Source: Lichenibacterium minor
GTDB taxonomy: Bacteria; Pseudomonadota; Alphaproteobacteria; Rhizobiales; Beijerinckiaceae
Reading direction: 5' to 3'
Length of the DNA stretch: 64,000 nt
NCBI RefSeq assembly: GCF_004137685.1
Contig: NZ_QYBB01000001.1
Coordinates: 1-64,000, forward strand
The notes beneath the pieces are model-generated. The model was given only the letters and a program-made list of their open reading frames with translations. It was not told the DNA's origin and did not search any database. The translations under genes and the position numbers were made by a program. Below, one piece after another: positions 1-9,680 of the stretch. The stretch's first letter is position 1, and each line of letters opens with the position of its first letter.

Positions 1-87
1 TGCTCCGTCCTCACCTGGGTTGCACCAGCATGCTATCAGCTGCTGCAGAGGGAGGGGCGGGCCATCCATAAAGGGGGAAGCCGTCGG

Positions 88-1530
88 CTACGCGTGCACC
101 ACGCGGCCGTAGGCGTCGAGAACGGCCTCGTGCATGGTTTCGGACAGGGTCGGGTGCGGGAACACCGTGTGCATCAGGTCCTCCTCGGTGGTTTCGAGGT
201 TCATCGCCACCACGAAGCCCTGGATCAGCTCCGTCACCTCCGCGCCCACCATGTGGGCTCCCAGCAGCTGGCCGGTGTCGGCGTCGAAGATCGTCTTCAC
301 CATGCCCTCGGGCTCGCCGAGCGCGATGGCCTTGCCGTTGCCGATGAACTTGAAGCGCCCGACCTTCAGCTTGTGCCCGGCCTCCTTGGCCTTGGCTTCG
401 GTCAGCCCCACGGACGCGATCTGCGGCTGGCAATAGGTGCAGCCGGGGATCATGGCGCGGTCGAGCGCGTGGGTGTGCATTCCCTTGATGGTTTCGACGC
501 AGATCACGCCCTCGTGCTCGGCCTTGTGGGCCAGCATCGGGGGACCGGCGATGTCGCCGATGGCGTAGATGCCGGCCACGTTGGTGCGGCCGAAGCCGTC
601 GGTCGCCACCGTGTTGCGCTCCACCTTCACGCCCAGCGCTTCGAGCCCGATGTTCTCCGTGTTGCCCACGACGCCCACGGCCGAGATCATGCGGTCGGCG
701 GTGATCTGGGACGTGCCGCCCTTGCCGTCGTCGATGGTGGCCGTGATGGAGTCGGCGCCCTTCACCACGCCCGTCACCTTCGACCCGGTGAGGATCTTGA
801 TGCCCATCTTCTCGAAGCGGCCGCGCGCGAAGGCGGCGATCTCCGGATCCTCGACGGGCAGGATCTGCGGCAGCACCTCGACGATCGTCACCTCGGCGCC
901 CATCGCGCGGTAGAAATAGGCGAACTCGACCCCGATCGCGCCCGACCCCATCACCAGCAGCGACTTGGGGAAAGTCTGCGGGACCATCGCCTCGTAATAG
1001 GTCCAGATCAGCTTGCCGTCGGGCTCGAGGCCCGGCAGCGCGCGCGGGCGGGCGCCCGTCGCCACGATGATGTGGGGGGCCGTATAGGTGCCCTCGGCCT
1101 TGGCGCCCTTCGGCGGCGGCACCGGCTTGCCGCCGAGCGCCGACCGCGTGGCGGGCTTCACCGCGACGGTGCCGACCTTGGTGATCGTCGCCTCGCCCCA
1201 GATGACGTCGACCTTGTTCTTCTTCAGCAGGAAGCCGACGCCGCCCGAAAGCTGCGCCGACACGCCGCGCGACCGGCCGACCACCTTGCCGAGGTCGAAG
1301 CCCGTGCCGGTGGCCGACAGGCCGTAGGCGTCGGCGTGCTGCATGGTGTGGTAGACCTCGGCCGAGCGCAGCAGGGCCTTCGTGGGGATGCAGCCCCAGT
1401 TGAGGCAGATGCCGCCGAGGTGCTCGCGGTCGATCACGGCGGTCTTGAAGCCGAGCTGCGCCGCCCGGATGGCCGTGACGTAGCCGCCCGGGCCGGCCCC
1501 GACCACGATGATGTCGTATGCGTCAGCCAT
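88..1530 (-). CDS. lpdA: Dihydrolipoyl dehydrogenase (E3)
   Basis: This 480-residue flavoprotein reoxidises the dihydrolipoyl groups of the E2 component and passes electrons to NAD+; it acts in the cytoplasm. An N-terminal FAD-binding GxGxxG lies near residues 11-16, the redox-active CxxxxC pair is C42/C47 in GGICLNWGCIPTK, a second nucleotide-binding GSGAIGVEF lies mid-protein, and the C-terminal interface carries the HPHPTLSE catalytic His motif. Length is normal for the family. It is the last gene of a minus-strand pdhA-pdhB-pdhC-lpdA series, about 120 bp after pdhC. The E3 could also serve 2-oxoglutarate dehydrogenase, but the location ties it to pyruvate dehydrogenase. Confidence 0.96.
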   Translation of the reverse strand: MADAYDIIVVGAGPGGYVTAIRAAQLGFKTAVIDREHLGGICLNWGCIPTKALLRSAEVYHTMQHADAYGLSATGTGFDLGKVVGRSRGVSAQLSGGVGFLLKKNKVDVIWGEATITKVGTVAVKPATRSALGGKPVPPPKGAKAEGTYTAPHIIVATGARPRALPGLEPDGKLIWTYYEAMVPQTFPKSLLVMGSGAIGVEFAYFYRAMGAEVTIVEVLPQILPVEDPEIAAFARGRFEKMGIKILTGSKVTGVVKGADSITATIDDGKGGTSQITADRMISAVGVVGNTENIGLEALGVKVERNTVATDGFGRTNVAGIYAIGDIAGPPMLAHKAEHEGVICVETIKGMHTHALDRAMIPGCTYCQPQIASVGLTEAKAKEAGHKLKVGRFKFIGNGKAIALGEPEGMVKTIFDADTGQLLGAHMVGAEVTELIQGFVVAMNLETTEEDLMHTVFPHPTLSETMHEAVLDAYGRVVHA

Positions 1531-1648
1531 GGCGTGTCGCTCTCGATGGGATGGCGTCGTTTGGATGCGGATTGGGACAGGAGGCCGGAGCGCGCGCGGC
1601 CCCGCCGCCTCCCCAGGATCCGGTGGAGGCGGCGGCCGGGCGCGCCTT

Positions 1649-3079
1649 TCAGACCAGCATGCTCATCGGATGCTCGATGAAGTCCTTGAAGGCGCTCATC
1701 AGCTCGGCGCCGAGCGCGCCGTCCACCGCGCGGTGGTCGGTCGACAGCGTCACCGTCATCACGGTCGCGACCTTCGGCTCGCCGCCCTTCACCACGACGC
1801 GCTTCTCGCCGGCGCCCACCGCCAGGATCGTGGCATGGGGCGGGTTGACGATGGCCTGGAAGTTCTTGACCCCGAACATGCCGAGGTTGGACACCGCGGT
1901 GGTGCCGCCCTCGTATTCGGTGGGCTTCAGCTTCCGGGATTTCGCGCGCGACGCCATGTCCTTGACCTCGCCCGAGATGGTCGACAGCGTCTTGGTTTCG
2001 GCCGCGCGGACGATGGGGGTGATGAGGCCGCCGGGGATCGACACCGCCACGCCCACGTCGGCGTGCTTGTGCTTCAGCATGGCGCCGTCGGTCCAGGACA
2101 CGTTGGCCTCGGGCACGCGCTTGAGCGCCAGCGCCAGCGCCTTGATGATGAAATCGTTGACCGACAGCTTGAAGGCCGGCTTGCCGTCCTTGTCCTTCGG
2201 CGCCGAGCCGTTCACCTGCTCGCGCAGCGCCATCAGGGCGTCGAGCTCGCAGTCGGCCGACAGGTAGAAGTGTGGGATGGTCTGCTTCGCTTCGGTGAGG
2301 CGGCGCGCGATGGTCTTGCGCATCCCGTCATGCGGCACCTCCTCGAAGGAGCCGGCCGGGAACATCTTCTTCACCTGCTCGTCCGACGCGCCGGCGGGCT
2401 TGGGGGCGGCGGCTGCGGGGGCCGGCGCCGCGGCGGGCGCGGCCTGGGGCGCGGGCGCCGGGGCGGCTGCGGCCTTCGGCGGGTTGGCGATGGCGGAGCG
2501 GACGTCGCGCTCGACGATGCGGCCGTGCGGGCCCGACCCCTTCACCGACGCGACGTCGAGACCCGCCTCCTTGGCGACGCGGCGCGCCAGCGGCGACGCG
2601 AAGACGCGCCCGCTGGCCGGCTGGGCTCCGCCGCCGGCCTGAGGCGCCGGGGCCGCACCGCCCGCCGCCGGCTTGGCGTCCACGGGCTTCAGTTCCGGGG
2701 CGCGCTCGTACTGGTGCCCTTCCGGCACCGTGAGGTCGCCGGCCGACGCCGCCTGGGGCGGCGGGGCGGCCGAAGCGGGCGCCGGCGTCGCGGGCGCCTT
2801 GGCGCCGCCGCCCGCCGCCACCGCCGACACATCCTCGCCGTCGGCGGCAATCAGGCCGATCAGCTCGTTGACGGGCACGTCCGCAGTGCCCTCCGGCACG
2901 ACGATCTTCGCCAGCACGCCCTCGTCGACCGCTTCCACCTCCATGGTGGCCTTGTCGGTCTCGATCTCGGCAATCACGTCGCCGGACTTGATGGCGTCGC
3001 CTTCCTTCTTCAACCACTTGGCGAGGTTGCCCTTCTCCATCGTGGGGGACAGGGCCGGCATCAGGATGTTGGTGGGCAT
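1649..3079 (-). CDS. pdhC: Pyruvate dehydrogenase E2, dihydrolipoyl acetyltransferase
   Basis: Core subunit of the pyruvate dehydrogenase complex, 476 residues, transferring the acetyl group from lipoamide to CoA. The N-terminal lipoyl domain contains the modified lysine in [14 protein letters not shown]. An Ala/Pro linker follows, then a peripheral subunit-binding domain (SPLARRVAKEAGLD, G-PHGRIVERDV), another Ala/Pro linker and the catalytic domain ending with the active-site motif DHRAVDG. The ATG at 3079 was chosen because the protein then starts directly with the lipoyl domain (MPTNILMPALSP); the frame is open 37 codons further upstream, but that stretch looks non-coding. The 107-bp gap to pdhB holds two short hairpins. 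Confidence 0.95.
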   Translation of the reverse strand: MPTNILMPALSPTMEKGNLAKWLKKEGDAIKSGDVIAEIETDKATMEVEAVDEGVLAKIVVPEGTADVPVNELIGLIAADGEDVSAVAAGGGAKAPATPAPASAAPPPQAASAGDLTVPEGHQYERAPELKPVDAKPAAGGAAPAPQAGGGAQPASGRVFASPLARRVAKEAGLDVASVKGSGPHGRIVERDVRSAIANPPKAAAAPAPAPQAAPAAAPAPAAAAPKPAGASDEQVKKMFPAGSFEEVPHDGMRKTIARRLTEAKQTIPHFYLSADCELDALMALREQVNGSAPKDKDGKPAFKLSVNDFIIKALALALKRVPEANVSWTDGAMLKHKHADVGVAVSIPGGLITPIVRAAETKTLSTISGEVKDMASRAKSRKLKPTEYEGGTTAVSNLGMFGVKNFQAIVNPPHATILAVGAGEKRVVVKGGEPKVATVMTVTLSTDHRAVDGALGAELMSAFKDFIEHPMSMLV

Positions 3080-3186
3080 GGACGCCTCGAAGGGGGGCCG
3101 GAGCAGCCGGGCTGCCGAAGATGCGAGGAAGCGGCAGGCCCTCACGAACCTGCCGAAAGCCCGGCGGAGCGCGCCGGGCCGGGTGG

Positions 3187-4644
3187 TCACCGGTAGGTGA
3201 CCGCCTTCACGGCCGCCACCACGTCGGCGACGGTCGGCAGGGCCAGCTTTTCGAGGTTGGCGGCGTAGGGCATCGGCACGTCCTTGCCGCTGACCCGCAG
3301 CACGGGCGCGTCGAGGTCGTCGAAGGCGAGCTCCATCAGCCGCGCCGCGATCTCGGCGCCGACGCCGGATTGGGCCCAGCCCTCCTCCACGGTGACGCAG
3401 CGGTTGGTCTTCTTGACCGACCGCACCACCGTGTCGATGTCCATCGGCCGGATGGTGCGCAGGTCGACGACCTCGGCCTCGATGCCCTCCTTGGCGAGCT
3501 CGTCGGCGGCCTTCAGGGCATAGGTCATGCCGATCGACCAGGACACGATGGTGACGTCCTTGCCCCGGCGCGCCACCTTGGCCTTGCCGATCGGCACCAG
3601 GATGTCGTCGCCCTCCGGCACCTCGAAGCTTTGCCCGTACAGGATCTCGTTTTCGAGGAACACGACCGGGTTCGGGTCGCGGATGGCGCTCTTCAGCAGG
3701 CCCTTGGCGTCGGCGGCCGAGTAGGGCGCCACGACCTTGAGGCCGGGCACGGACGAATACCAGGCGGTGTAGTCCTGGCTGTGCTGGGCGCCGACGCGGG
3801 CCGCCGCGCCGTTAGGGCCGCGGAACACGATGGGCGACCCCATCTGGCCACCGGACATGTAGAGCGTCTTGGCCGCCGAGTTGATGATGTGGTCGATCGC
3901 CTGCATGGCGAAGTTGAACGTCATGAATTCGACGATGGGCTTCAGGCCCGACATCGAGGCGCCGACGCAGATGCCGGCGAAGCCGTGCTCGGTGATGGGC
4001 GTGTCGATGACGCGCTTGGCGCCGAACTCCTGCAGCAGCCCCTGGGTGACCTTGTAGGCGCCCTGGTATTCGGCGACCTCCTCGCCCATCACGAAGACCT
4101 TGGGCTCGCGCCGCATCTCCTCCGCCATGGCGTCGCGGAGCGCTTCGCGCACCGTCATGGTGACCATCTTGGTGCCGGCCGGCACGTCCGGGGCGTCCGG
4201 CTCGGGCGCGCCGCCCTTCAACGCGTGGTCGGCGGCGTCGGCGGTCGGGCCGGGGCCGGGCTGGCCGGGCGCCTTGGGCTTCTCCTGGAGGTCCGGCGCG
4301 CCGGGCTTGGCCCCTTCCGGCACGGATCCGCCCGCCGCCGGGGCGGACGCCTCCGCCTTCGGGGCGGGGGCCGCGCCCGCGGGCGCGGCATCCGCCGCTT
4401 CGCCCTCGGCGACGATCACGCCGATGGGCGTGTTGACCGCCACGTTGTCGGTGCCCTCCTCGACCAGGATGGCGCCGAGCGTGCCCTCGTCGACCGCTTC
4501 CACCTCCATCGTGGCCTTGTCGGTCTCGATCTCGGCGAGGACGTCGCCGGACTTGACCTGATCGCCGACCTTCTTGACCCACTTGGACAGCTTGCCCTGC
4601 TCCATCGTCGGGGACAGGGCGGGCATCAATACGTTGGTGGCCAT
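3187..4644 (-). CDS. pdhB: Pyruvate dehydrogenase E1 subunit beta with N-terminal lipoyl domain
   Basis: Beta subunit of the thiamine-diphosphate-dependent E1 decarboxylase, 485 residues. Ordinary E1 beta is about 330 residues; the extra length is an N-terminal lipoyl domain (lysine in [14 protein letters not shown]) joined by a roughly 80-residue Pro/Ala/Gly linker to the transketolase-like domain that begins near [17 protein letters not shown]. This lipoyl-E1-beta form is known from rhizobia and relatives. The lipoyl domain is nearly the same as that of the neighbouring E2. It follows pdhA by 27 bp in the same operon. Confidence 0.96.
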   Translation of the reverse strand: MATNVLMPALSPTMEQGKLSKWVKKVGDQVKSGDVLAEIETDKATMEVEAVDEGTLGAILVEEGTDNVAVNTPIGVIVAEGEAADAAPAGAAPAPKAEASAPAAGGSVPEGAKPGAPDLQEKPKAPGQPGPGPTADAADHALKGGAPEPDAPDVPAGTKMVTMTVREALRDAMAEEMRREPKVFVMGEEVAEYQGAYKVTQGLLQEFGAKRVIDTPITEHGFAGICVGASMSGLKPIVEFMTFNFAMQAIDHIINSAAKTLYMSGGQMGSPIVFRGPNGAAARVGAQHSQDYTAWYSSVPGLKVVAPYSAADAKGLLKSAIRDPNPVVFLENEILYGQSFEVPEGDDILVPIGKAKVARRGKDVTIVSWSIGMTYALKAADELAKEGIEAEVVDLRTIRPMDIDTVVRSVKKTNRCVTVEEGWAQSGVGAEIAARLMELAFDDLDAPVLRVSGKDVPMPYAANLEKLALPTVADVVAAVKAVTYR

Positions 4645-4671
4645 GGTTCTTCCCTAGAGCCTGTCAGGCGG

Positions 4672-5706
4672 TCAGAGCGTGATGTCGGTCCACAGCTCCG
4701 ACGGATCGGGCTCGGGGTCGGCTTGGGCGAAATCGGCGGCCTCGGCCACCACGGCGCGGATCTTGGCGTCGACGGCCTTGAGGTCGTCCTCGGTGACGCC
4801 GTGCTCCTTGACGAGGCGCGAGCGGACCTGCTCGATCGGGTCCTGCTGGTCGCGCATCTTCTGCACCTCCTCGCGGGTGCGGTACTTCGCGGGATCCGAC
4901 ATGGAATGGCCGCGGTAGCGGTAGGTCTGCATCTCGAGGATCATCGGCCCCTTGCCGGACCGGCAATGCTCGGCCGCTTCCTCGCCCGCCGCCTTGACGG
5001 CGCGCACGTCCATGCCGTCGACCTGCATGCCGGGGATGGCGAAGGACACGCCCCGCTTCGAGAAGTCGGTCTGCGCCGAGGAGCGCGTCACCGACGTGCC
5101 CATGGCATAGCGGTTGTTCTCGATGACGTAGATGATGGGGAGCTTCCACAGCTCCGCCATGTTGAAGCTCTCGTAAACCTGGCCCTGGTTGGCGGCGCCG
5201 TCGCCGAAATACGCCATGGCGATGGAGCCGTCGCCGTCGTACTGGCTGGCGAAGGCGAGGCCGGTGCCGAGCGACACCTGGGCGCCCACGATGCCGTGGC
5301 CGCCGTAGAAGTTCTTCTCCTTCGAGAACATGTGCATGGAGCCGCCCTTGCCGCGGCTGTAGCCGCCCCGGCGCCCGGTCAGCTCCGCCATCACGCCCTT
5401 CGGGTCCATGCCGCAGGCCAGCATGTGGCCGTGGTCCCGGTAGCCGGTGATGACCTTGTCCTTCGGCGTGGTGGCCATCTTCATGCCGACCACCACGGCT
5501 TCCTGGCCGATGTAGAGGTGGCAGAAGCCGCCGATCAGGCCCATGCCGTACATCTGGCCGGCCTTCTCCTCGAAGCGGCGGATCAGCAGCATGTCGTAGT
5601 AGCTGTCCATCTCCTCGCCCTTCGTGAAGGCGGCGAAATGGTTGCGCTGGCCCGACACGTCGTGGGCGTCGTCCTCGGCGCGGGAGAGTTCTGCGGCTAC
5701 GGCCAT
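4672..5706 (-). CDS. pdhA: Pyruvate dehydrogenase E1 subunit alpha
   Basis: Alpha subunit of E1, 344 residues, which binds thiamine diphosphate and decarboxylates pyruvate. The GDGAANQGQVYESFNMAELW segment is the ThDP/Mg-binding GDG...N motif. The YRYRGHSMSDPAKYRTREEV segment is the conserved loop that carries regulatory serines in other species, although phosphorylation should not be assumed here. It is the first gene of the pdh operon. About 225 bp without a gene separate it from the FtsB-like gene upstream on the same strand, enough for its own promoter; I could not place one with confidence. Confidence 0.96.
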   Translation of the reverse strand: MAVAAELSRAEDDAHDVSGQRNHFAAFTKGEEMDSYYDMLLIRRFEEKAGQMYGMGLIGGFCHLYIGQEAVVVGMKMATTPKDKVITGYRDHGHMLACGMDPKGVMAELTGRRGGYSRGKGGSMHMFSKEKNFYGGHGIVGAQVSLGTGLAFASQYDGDGSIAMAYFGDGAANQGQVYESFNMAELWKLPIIYVIENNRYAMGTSVTRSSAQTDFSKRGVSFAIPGMQVDGMDVRAVKAAGEEAAEHCRSGKGPMILEMQTYRYRGHSMSDPAKYRTREEVQKMRDQQDPIEQVRSRLVKEHGVTEDDLKAVDAKIRAVVAEAADFAQADPEPDPSELWTDITL

Positions 5707-5933
5707 GGGCGCTCCTTCATGCGACAGCGGCGCCGTCGAGGGCGCCGTTCACATCTTCCGGAGCGCAAACTAGCCGAGCGGGCCGCCGAAGGCGAGAGCC
5801 GCGACGCCGCTTCCACGGCTCACCAACCCGCTGTTTTGCATGGGTAATCTGCACCTTCTGCATGCTGCGGCGCACCAAATCGGTGTTGCGCTGCAGTTGT
5901 ATGCAAATATGCCGACCCTGCGGCCCGCCGTCG

Positions 5934-6260
5934 TCAGCGCTTGCGGTTGGCGTCGGTGAAGATCACGAGGTCCCGCGGGTCGACGTAGCCGAGCTTCAAG
6001 CGGATCTCCTCGGATGCCAGGTCGCGGTCCACCGTGTCGCTGTGCATCAGGGTGACGCGGTGGAGCCAGCCGGCGCGCTCCGCCTTGAGCCTGTCGAGGT
6101 CGGCGCGCAGCTCGGCGATCTGGATCTTGTACTCGTCCTTGGCCTTCAGCCCGCGCTCGCCGTGGATGGCGGTCTGGATGAAGTAAGCCGACATCGCCCC
6201 CGACACGGCGTAGAGGAGCAGCGGGGTGAGGATGGCGCGGAGGCGCGTGCGGACGACCAT
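5934..6260 (-). CDS. FtsB/DivIC-family septum formation initiator
   Basis: A 108-residue bitopic membrane protein. One hydrophobic segment near residues 8-28 (LRAILTPLLLYAVSGAMSAYF) is followed by a heptad-rich coiled coil (ELRADLDRLKAERAGW), the architecture of FtsB/DivIC proteins that link FtsQ and FtsL at the division septum. The ATG at 6260 is preferred over an in-frame GTG at 6275. In many Rhizobiales this gene lies directly upstream of pdhA, as here, which supports the assignment. The family is short and poorly conserved, so the name rests on topology and synteny. Confidence 0.8.
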   Translation of the reverse strand: MVVRTRLRAILTPLLLYAVSGAMSAYFIQTAIHGERGLKAKDEYKIQIAELRADLDRLKAERAGWLHRVTLMHSDTVDRDLASEEIRLKLGYVDPRDLVIFTDANRKR

Positions 6261-6376
6261 GGGACCACCCTGCACGCCCCGGGTTGATGCGGCGTTAAGG
6301 ACGTCGGCGGACGGGACGCTGCGACGGAATGCCGGCCACGGGCGTTGACGGCGCGACCCCGCCCGGAGCCGCCCGC

Positions 6377-7273
6377 ATGCCCGATCCCGTCGACCTGTTC
6401 CCCGGCTTCGCGTCCCGCACCGTGTCGACCGAAGGCGCCCGCATTTTCGCGCGGGTCGGCGGCGAAGGGCCGCCGCTGCTGCTCGTCCACGGCTTCCCCG
6501 AAACCTCGGCGCAGTGGCACCGCATCGCGCCGAAGCTCGCGGAGCGCTTCACCGTCGTGGTGCCGGACCTGCGCGGGTACGGCTGGTCGTCGGCGCCGGC
6601 GAGCCGCGACGGGGACGGCTACACCAAGCGCGCCATGGGCGCCGACCTCGTGGCGCTGATGGACGACCTCGGCTTCGCGCGCTTCCGCTTCGTCGGCCAC
6701 GACCGCGGGGCCCGCGTCGGCTATCGCCTCGCCCTCGACCAGCCGGGACGGATCGAGCGCCTGGCGCTGCTCGACATCGTGCCGACGGTGGACGTGTGGC
6801 GCTCGCGCGAGGCCGACCCGGACGTGTCGCCGCACTGGCCCTGGCTGGCCCGCCCTGCCCCGGAACCCGAGCGCGCCATCGGCGCCGACCCGATCAGCTA
6901 TTTCGAGGGCCTGCTGGCCAAATGGAGCGGCGCGAAGGACCTGTCGCCCTTCGCGCCCGACGCCCTGGCGCTGTACCGCGCGTCCTGGAACGAGCCGTCG
7001 CGCATCCACGCCATGTGCGAGGACTACCGCGCCGGGGCCGCGCAGGACGTCGACGCCGACCGGGCCGACGAGGCCGCGGGCCGCACGATCGCCTGCCCGG
7101 TGCTCGTGGTGGCGAGCCGCCATTACCTCGTCAAGGCGGGCAAGCCGGCGCCGGTCGAGGTTTGGCGGTCGCGGCTCGCCCCCGACGCGCGAGGCGTCGA
7201 AACCGACACCGGACACTTCATGGCCGAGGAGGACCCGGACGCGACGCTGGCGGCGCTGACGGCGTTCCTGTAG
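6377..7273 (+). CDS. Alpha/beta hydrolase, haloacetate dehalogenase-like
   Basis: A 298-residue alpha/beta hydrolase. LLLVHGFPETSAQW is the oxyanion-hole region, GHDRGARVGYRLALDQPGRIER carries the Asp nucleophile in the HDRG context typical of fluoroacetate/haloacetate dehalogenases, and DTGHFMAEEDP carries the catalytic His. An aspartate rather than serine nucleophile indicates C-halogen or epoxide cleavage rather than ester hydrolysis; an epoxide hydrolase is the main alternative. The start at 6377 gives MPDPVDLFPGF; an in-frame start 48 bp upstream is less likely. It is convergent with the amidase gene and shows no operon partner, so the substrate cannot be inferred. Confidence 0.82.
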   Translation: MPDPVDLFPGFASRTVSTEGARIFARVGGEGPPLLLVHGFPETSAQWHRIAPKLAERFTVVVPDLRGYGWSSAPASRDGDGYTKRAMGADLVALMDDLGFARFRFVGHDRGARVGYRLALDQPGRIERLALLDIVPTVDVWRSREADPDVSPHWPWLARPAPEPERAIGADPISYFEGLLAKWSGAKDLSPFAPDALALYRASWNEPSRIHAMCEDYRAGAAQDVDADRADEAAGRTIACPVLVVASRHYLVKAGKPAPVEVWRSRLAPDARGVETDTGHFMAEEDPDATLAALTAFL

Positions 7274-7301
7274 GGGCGCGGCCGTCCGGCGGGACCTCGC
7301 C

Positions 7302-8078
7302 TCAGCGCGTCGGGCCGCCGGGCCCGTGCAGGAGCAGCAGCCGCGCCAGCGTGTCCCGCGTGCCCGGGTCCATCGCGCCGTCGACGCGCGCCGGGCGGTG
7401 GCGCCGCTGGAAGGCTTCGACGACGCCGCGGCTCGCCGCGTCGTGGATCCCCGACGGCGCGATGCCGTAGCCGAGGCGGGCGAGGTCCGCCTGCACGGCT
7501 CGCACCTCCTCCGGGTCGAGCGGCAGGCCGATCGAACCGTCGTCGGAGGGCTCGACCCAGATCGCCGCACCGGCGTCGGCCAGCCGTTTCCAGGGGAACA
7601 GTTCGCCCGGGTCCCGCTTGCGCGACGGCGCGATGTCGGAATGGGCGAGCACGCGCTCGGGCGCGATGCCGTGCCTGTCCATCACGTCGCGGCAAAGGGC
7701 GATCACCGCCGCGACCTGCGCCTCAGGATAGGCCGGCAGGCCGAAGTCGTGGCCGCCGTTGACGATCTCGACGCCGATCGAAGCCGAGTTGAGGTCGTCG
7801 GCGCCGCACCACAGGCCGCGCCCCGCGTGCCAGGCGCGACGAGATTCGGGCACGAGCTGGATCACCGTGCCGTCCTCCTCCACCACGTAGTGGCAGGAGA
7901 CTTCGGCTTCGGGGTCGCACAGGCGGCGCAGGGCGGACGGCCCGTCCGCCATGCCGGTGTAATGCACCACGATGGCGTCGGGCCGCGCCGGGCCGCGCCG
8001 GGCGTTGTGGTTCGGCGAAGGACGGACGGCCGCGGCGACGCGGCTGTCCGTCGCCGGTGCGGCCGCCTCCTCGCTCAA
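7302..8078 (-). CDS. N-acetylmuramoyl-L-alanine amidase, AmpD/AmiD-like, with peptidoglycan-binding domain
   Basis: A zinc amidase that cleaves the bond between N-acetylmuramic acid and the stem peptide; 258 residues with the chosen start. The Amidase_2 domain shows IVVHYTGM (first Zn His) and VLAHSDIAPSRKRDPG (second Zn His and acidic residue). A C-terminal peptidoglycan-binding domain follows (VRAVQADLARLGYGI...AFQRRHRP). No signal peptide is seen with this start, so it may act on recycled cytoplasmic muropeptides. I chose the TTG at 8078, which overlaps the stop of the upstream lipoprotein gene (TATTGA), although the frame is open much further upstream. Confidence 0.88.
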   Translation of the reverse strand: MSEEAAAPATDSRVAAAVRPSPNHNARRGPARPDAIVVHYTGMADGPSALRRLCDPEAEVSCHYVVEEDGTVIQLVPESRRAWHAGRGLWCGADDLNSASIGVEIVNGGHDFGLPAYPEAQVAAVIALCRDVMDRHGIAPERVLAHSDIAPSRKRDPGELFPWKRLADAGAAIWVEPSDDGSIGLPLDPEEVRAVQADLARLGYGIAPSGIHDAASRGVVEAFQRRHRPARVDGAMDPGTRDTLARLLLLHGPGGPTR

Positions 8079-8437
8079 TAGTTCGACGGCGGGACGGCGC
8101 GGTAGCCGGCGAGCTTCAAGCAGACGGGGTTGCCGTATTCGTCGTAGCCCATCCTGGCGCAGGCGCGCGGCGGCGGCGCATATTCGACGGGCGGCGCGTA
8201 GCCGTAGCGGGGCGTCGACGCCGCGCCCAGCACCGCACCCGTGCCGGCACCCACGGCCGCACCGGCCAGCGCGCCCATCGGGCGCCCCGTGGCGAGGCCG
8301 CCGATGAGGGCACCCGTGGCGCCGCCCAAGACGGCGCCGCGGCCGGCGTTGTAGTCTTGGGGCGTCTGCGCCGCGCAGCCGGCCAGCGCGAGCGCCGACA
8401 GCATGGCGGCACCGACCGCCGCGGATCTCTTGTTCAT
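8075..8437 (-). CDS. Glycine-zipper lipoprotein
   Basis: A 120-residue predicted outer- or inner-membrane lipoprotein. The signal peptide MNKRSAAVGAAMLSALALAGC ends in the lipobox LAGC. It is followed by a Gly/Ala-rich glycine-zipper segment (GAVLGGATGALIGGLATG...GALAGAAVGAGTGAVLG) like that of other small Gly-zipper envelope proteins, then a Pro/Tyr-rich tail with two cysteines. The start was chosen because it gives a canonical lipoprotein signal. Its stop overlaps the TTG start of the downstream amidase, suggesting co-translation and a shared role in envelope maintenance. The precise function is unknown. Confidence 0.85.
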   Translation of the reverse strand: MNKRSAAVGAAMLSALALAGCAAQTPQDYNAGRGAVLGGATGALIGGLATGRPMGALAGAAVGAGTGAVLGAASTPRYGYAPPVEYAPPPRACARMGYDEYGNPVCLKLAGYRAVPPSNY

Positions 8438-8857
8438 CTCGACTCCCTTCGGCACGACGCCGAACCCGGCCCAACCCGACGCGCGACCCTGCCGCCGGCA
8501 ACGTGAATGCCGGCCTAACGATGAGGATGCCCGCCCCTCGACCGGGCGGGATCGCGCGGGTCCGCCCACGCCGTCCCGCCCAGAATCCCCGCGAAGGGCA
8601 GCGGGGGCTCAATCGGGAGGAAAACGGGCTTTTCTGCGGAAGATTCGGATGCGGGGACACGCTCGGCAGCTCGGAACCGTCCGCGACGGCCGATCCCGGG
8701 CGCGACCGTGTCAAAAACAGCACAGACGATCGAAATCGACGCGGACGAACCGGGCTTCATCGGGCTTCAACACATCGTGGCGACGGCGGGCCTGGAATTC
8801 GACGCATTTGGGCGGCGCTCTGCCGGTCCGATCAATCAGGGTGGAGGAAGCGGCTTG

Positions 8858-9673
8858 TTGTGGATGTCGCGTGCGTTTCTCGCGGCCGGCGCCCTGCTGG
8901 CGTCGGCCGCCCTGGCCCTGGCCGACGGGGACATGCACCAGTCGCCCGAGCTGGTGAACGCGCCGATCGCGGCGCCCGCGGCCGTGGCGCCCGCGGCGCC
9001 CGTCGCGGAAGCCGCCCCGCCGTCCCGCCGATCCGGCCGCAGGCGCACCCGCCTCGCCCGGGCGCACGAGCGCAGGGTGGCCCGCGCCGCCGCCGCCCTC
9101 ACCCGCAGCGTCGACCCGTTCGGCGGCATCCGGCACCTCACCATCGGGTCGGTGCCGGCGCCCCTGCCGCCGGCGCACGGCGACGACGTGGGCGCCGCGG
9201 TGGCGACGCTGGAAGCGCCCGCCCCCGCCGGCAACCGCGAAGCCGCGGCACCGACGCCCGACACCTCCGCCTCCGCCTTCGAGGGCGCCCGCGAAGCGGC
9301 GTCGCACTCCTTGGCGGAGATGCTGGCCAAGCACGCCTTCGAGGAAGGGGTGCCGGTCGCGCTCGCCAAGGCGGTGGTCCGCATCGAGAGCGGCGGCAAC
9401 GCCCGCGCGTCCAACCACGGCGCGCTCGGCCTGATGCAGATCAAGTGGGCGACGGCCCGCGCGGTGGGGTTCAGCGGGCCGGCCGCGGGGCTGCTCGTCG
9501 CCGACACCAACCTGCGCTTCGGCATGAAGGTGCTGGCCCAGGCCTATCGCGACGCCCACGGCGACCTGTGCGGCGCGTTGATGCGCTACCAGTCGGGGCA
9601 CCTCGCCCGCCGCGCCAACGCTGCCAACCGCGCCTATTGCGCCCGCGCCCGCTCCCTCATGGCACGCGGCTGA
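8858..9673 (+). CDS. Lytic transglycosylase, SLT domain
   Basis: A predicted exported peptidoglycan lytic transglycosylase of 271 residues. An N-terminal signal peptide (MSRAFLAAGALLASAALALA) precedes a roughly 120-residue Pro/Ala/Arg-rich linker. The C-terminal SLT domain contains the catalytic Glu in VVRIESGGN, followed by GALGLMQIKWATARAVGF and LMRYQSGH. A GGAGGAA ribosome-binding site at 8843-8849 lies 8 bp from a TTG at 8858 but 14 bp from the ATG at 8864, so the TTG is preferred; either gives the same signal peptide. The nearly 290 bp upstream contain no recognisable gene. Confidence 0.85.
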   Translation: MWMSRAFLAAGALLASAALALADGDMHQSPELVNAPIAAPAAVAPAAPVAEAAPPSRRSGRRRTRLARAHERRVARAAAALTRSVDPFGGIRHLTIGSVPAPLPPAHGDDVGAAVATLEAPAPAGNREAAAPTPDTSASAFEGAREAASHSLAEMLAKHAFEEGVPVALAKAVVRIESGGNARASNHGALGLMQIKWATARAVGFSGPAAGLLVADTNLRFGMKVLAQAYRDAHGDLCGALMRYQSGHLARRANAANRAYCARARSLMARG

Positions 9674-9680
9674 CGCGCGC

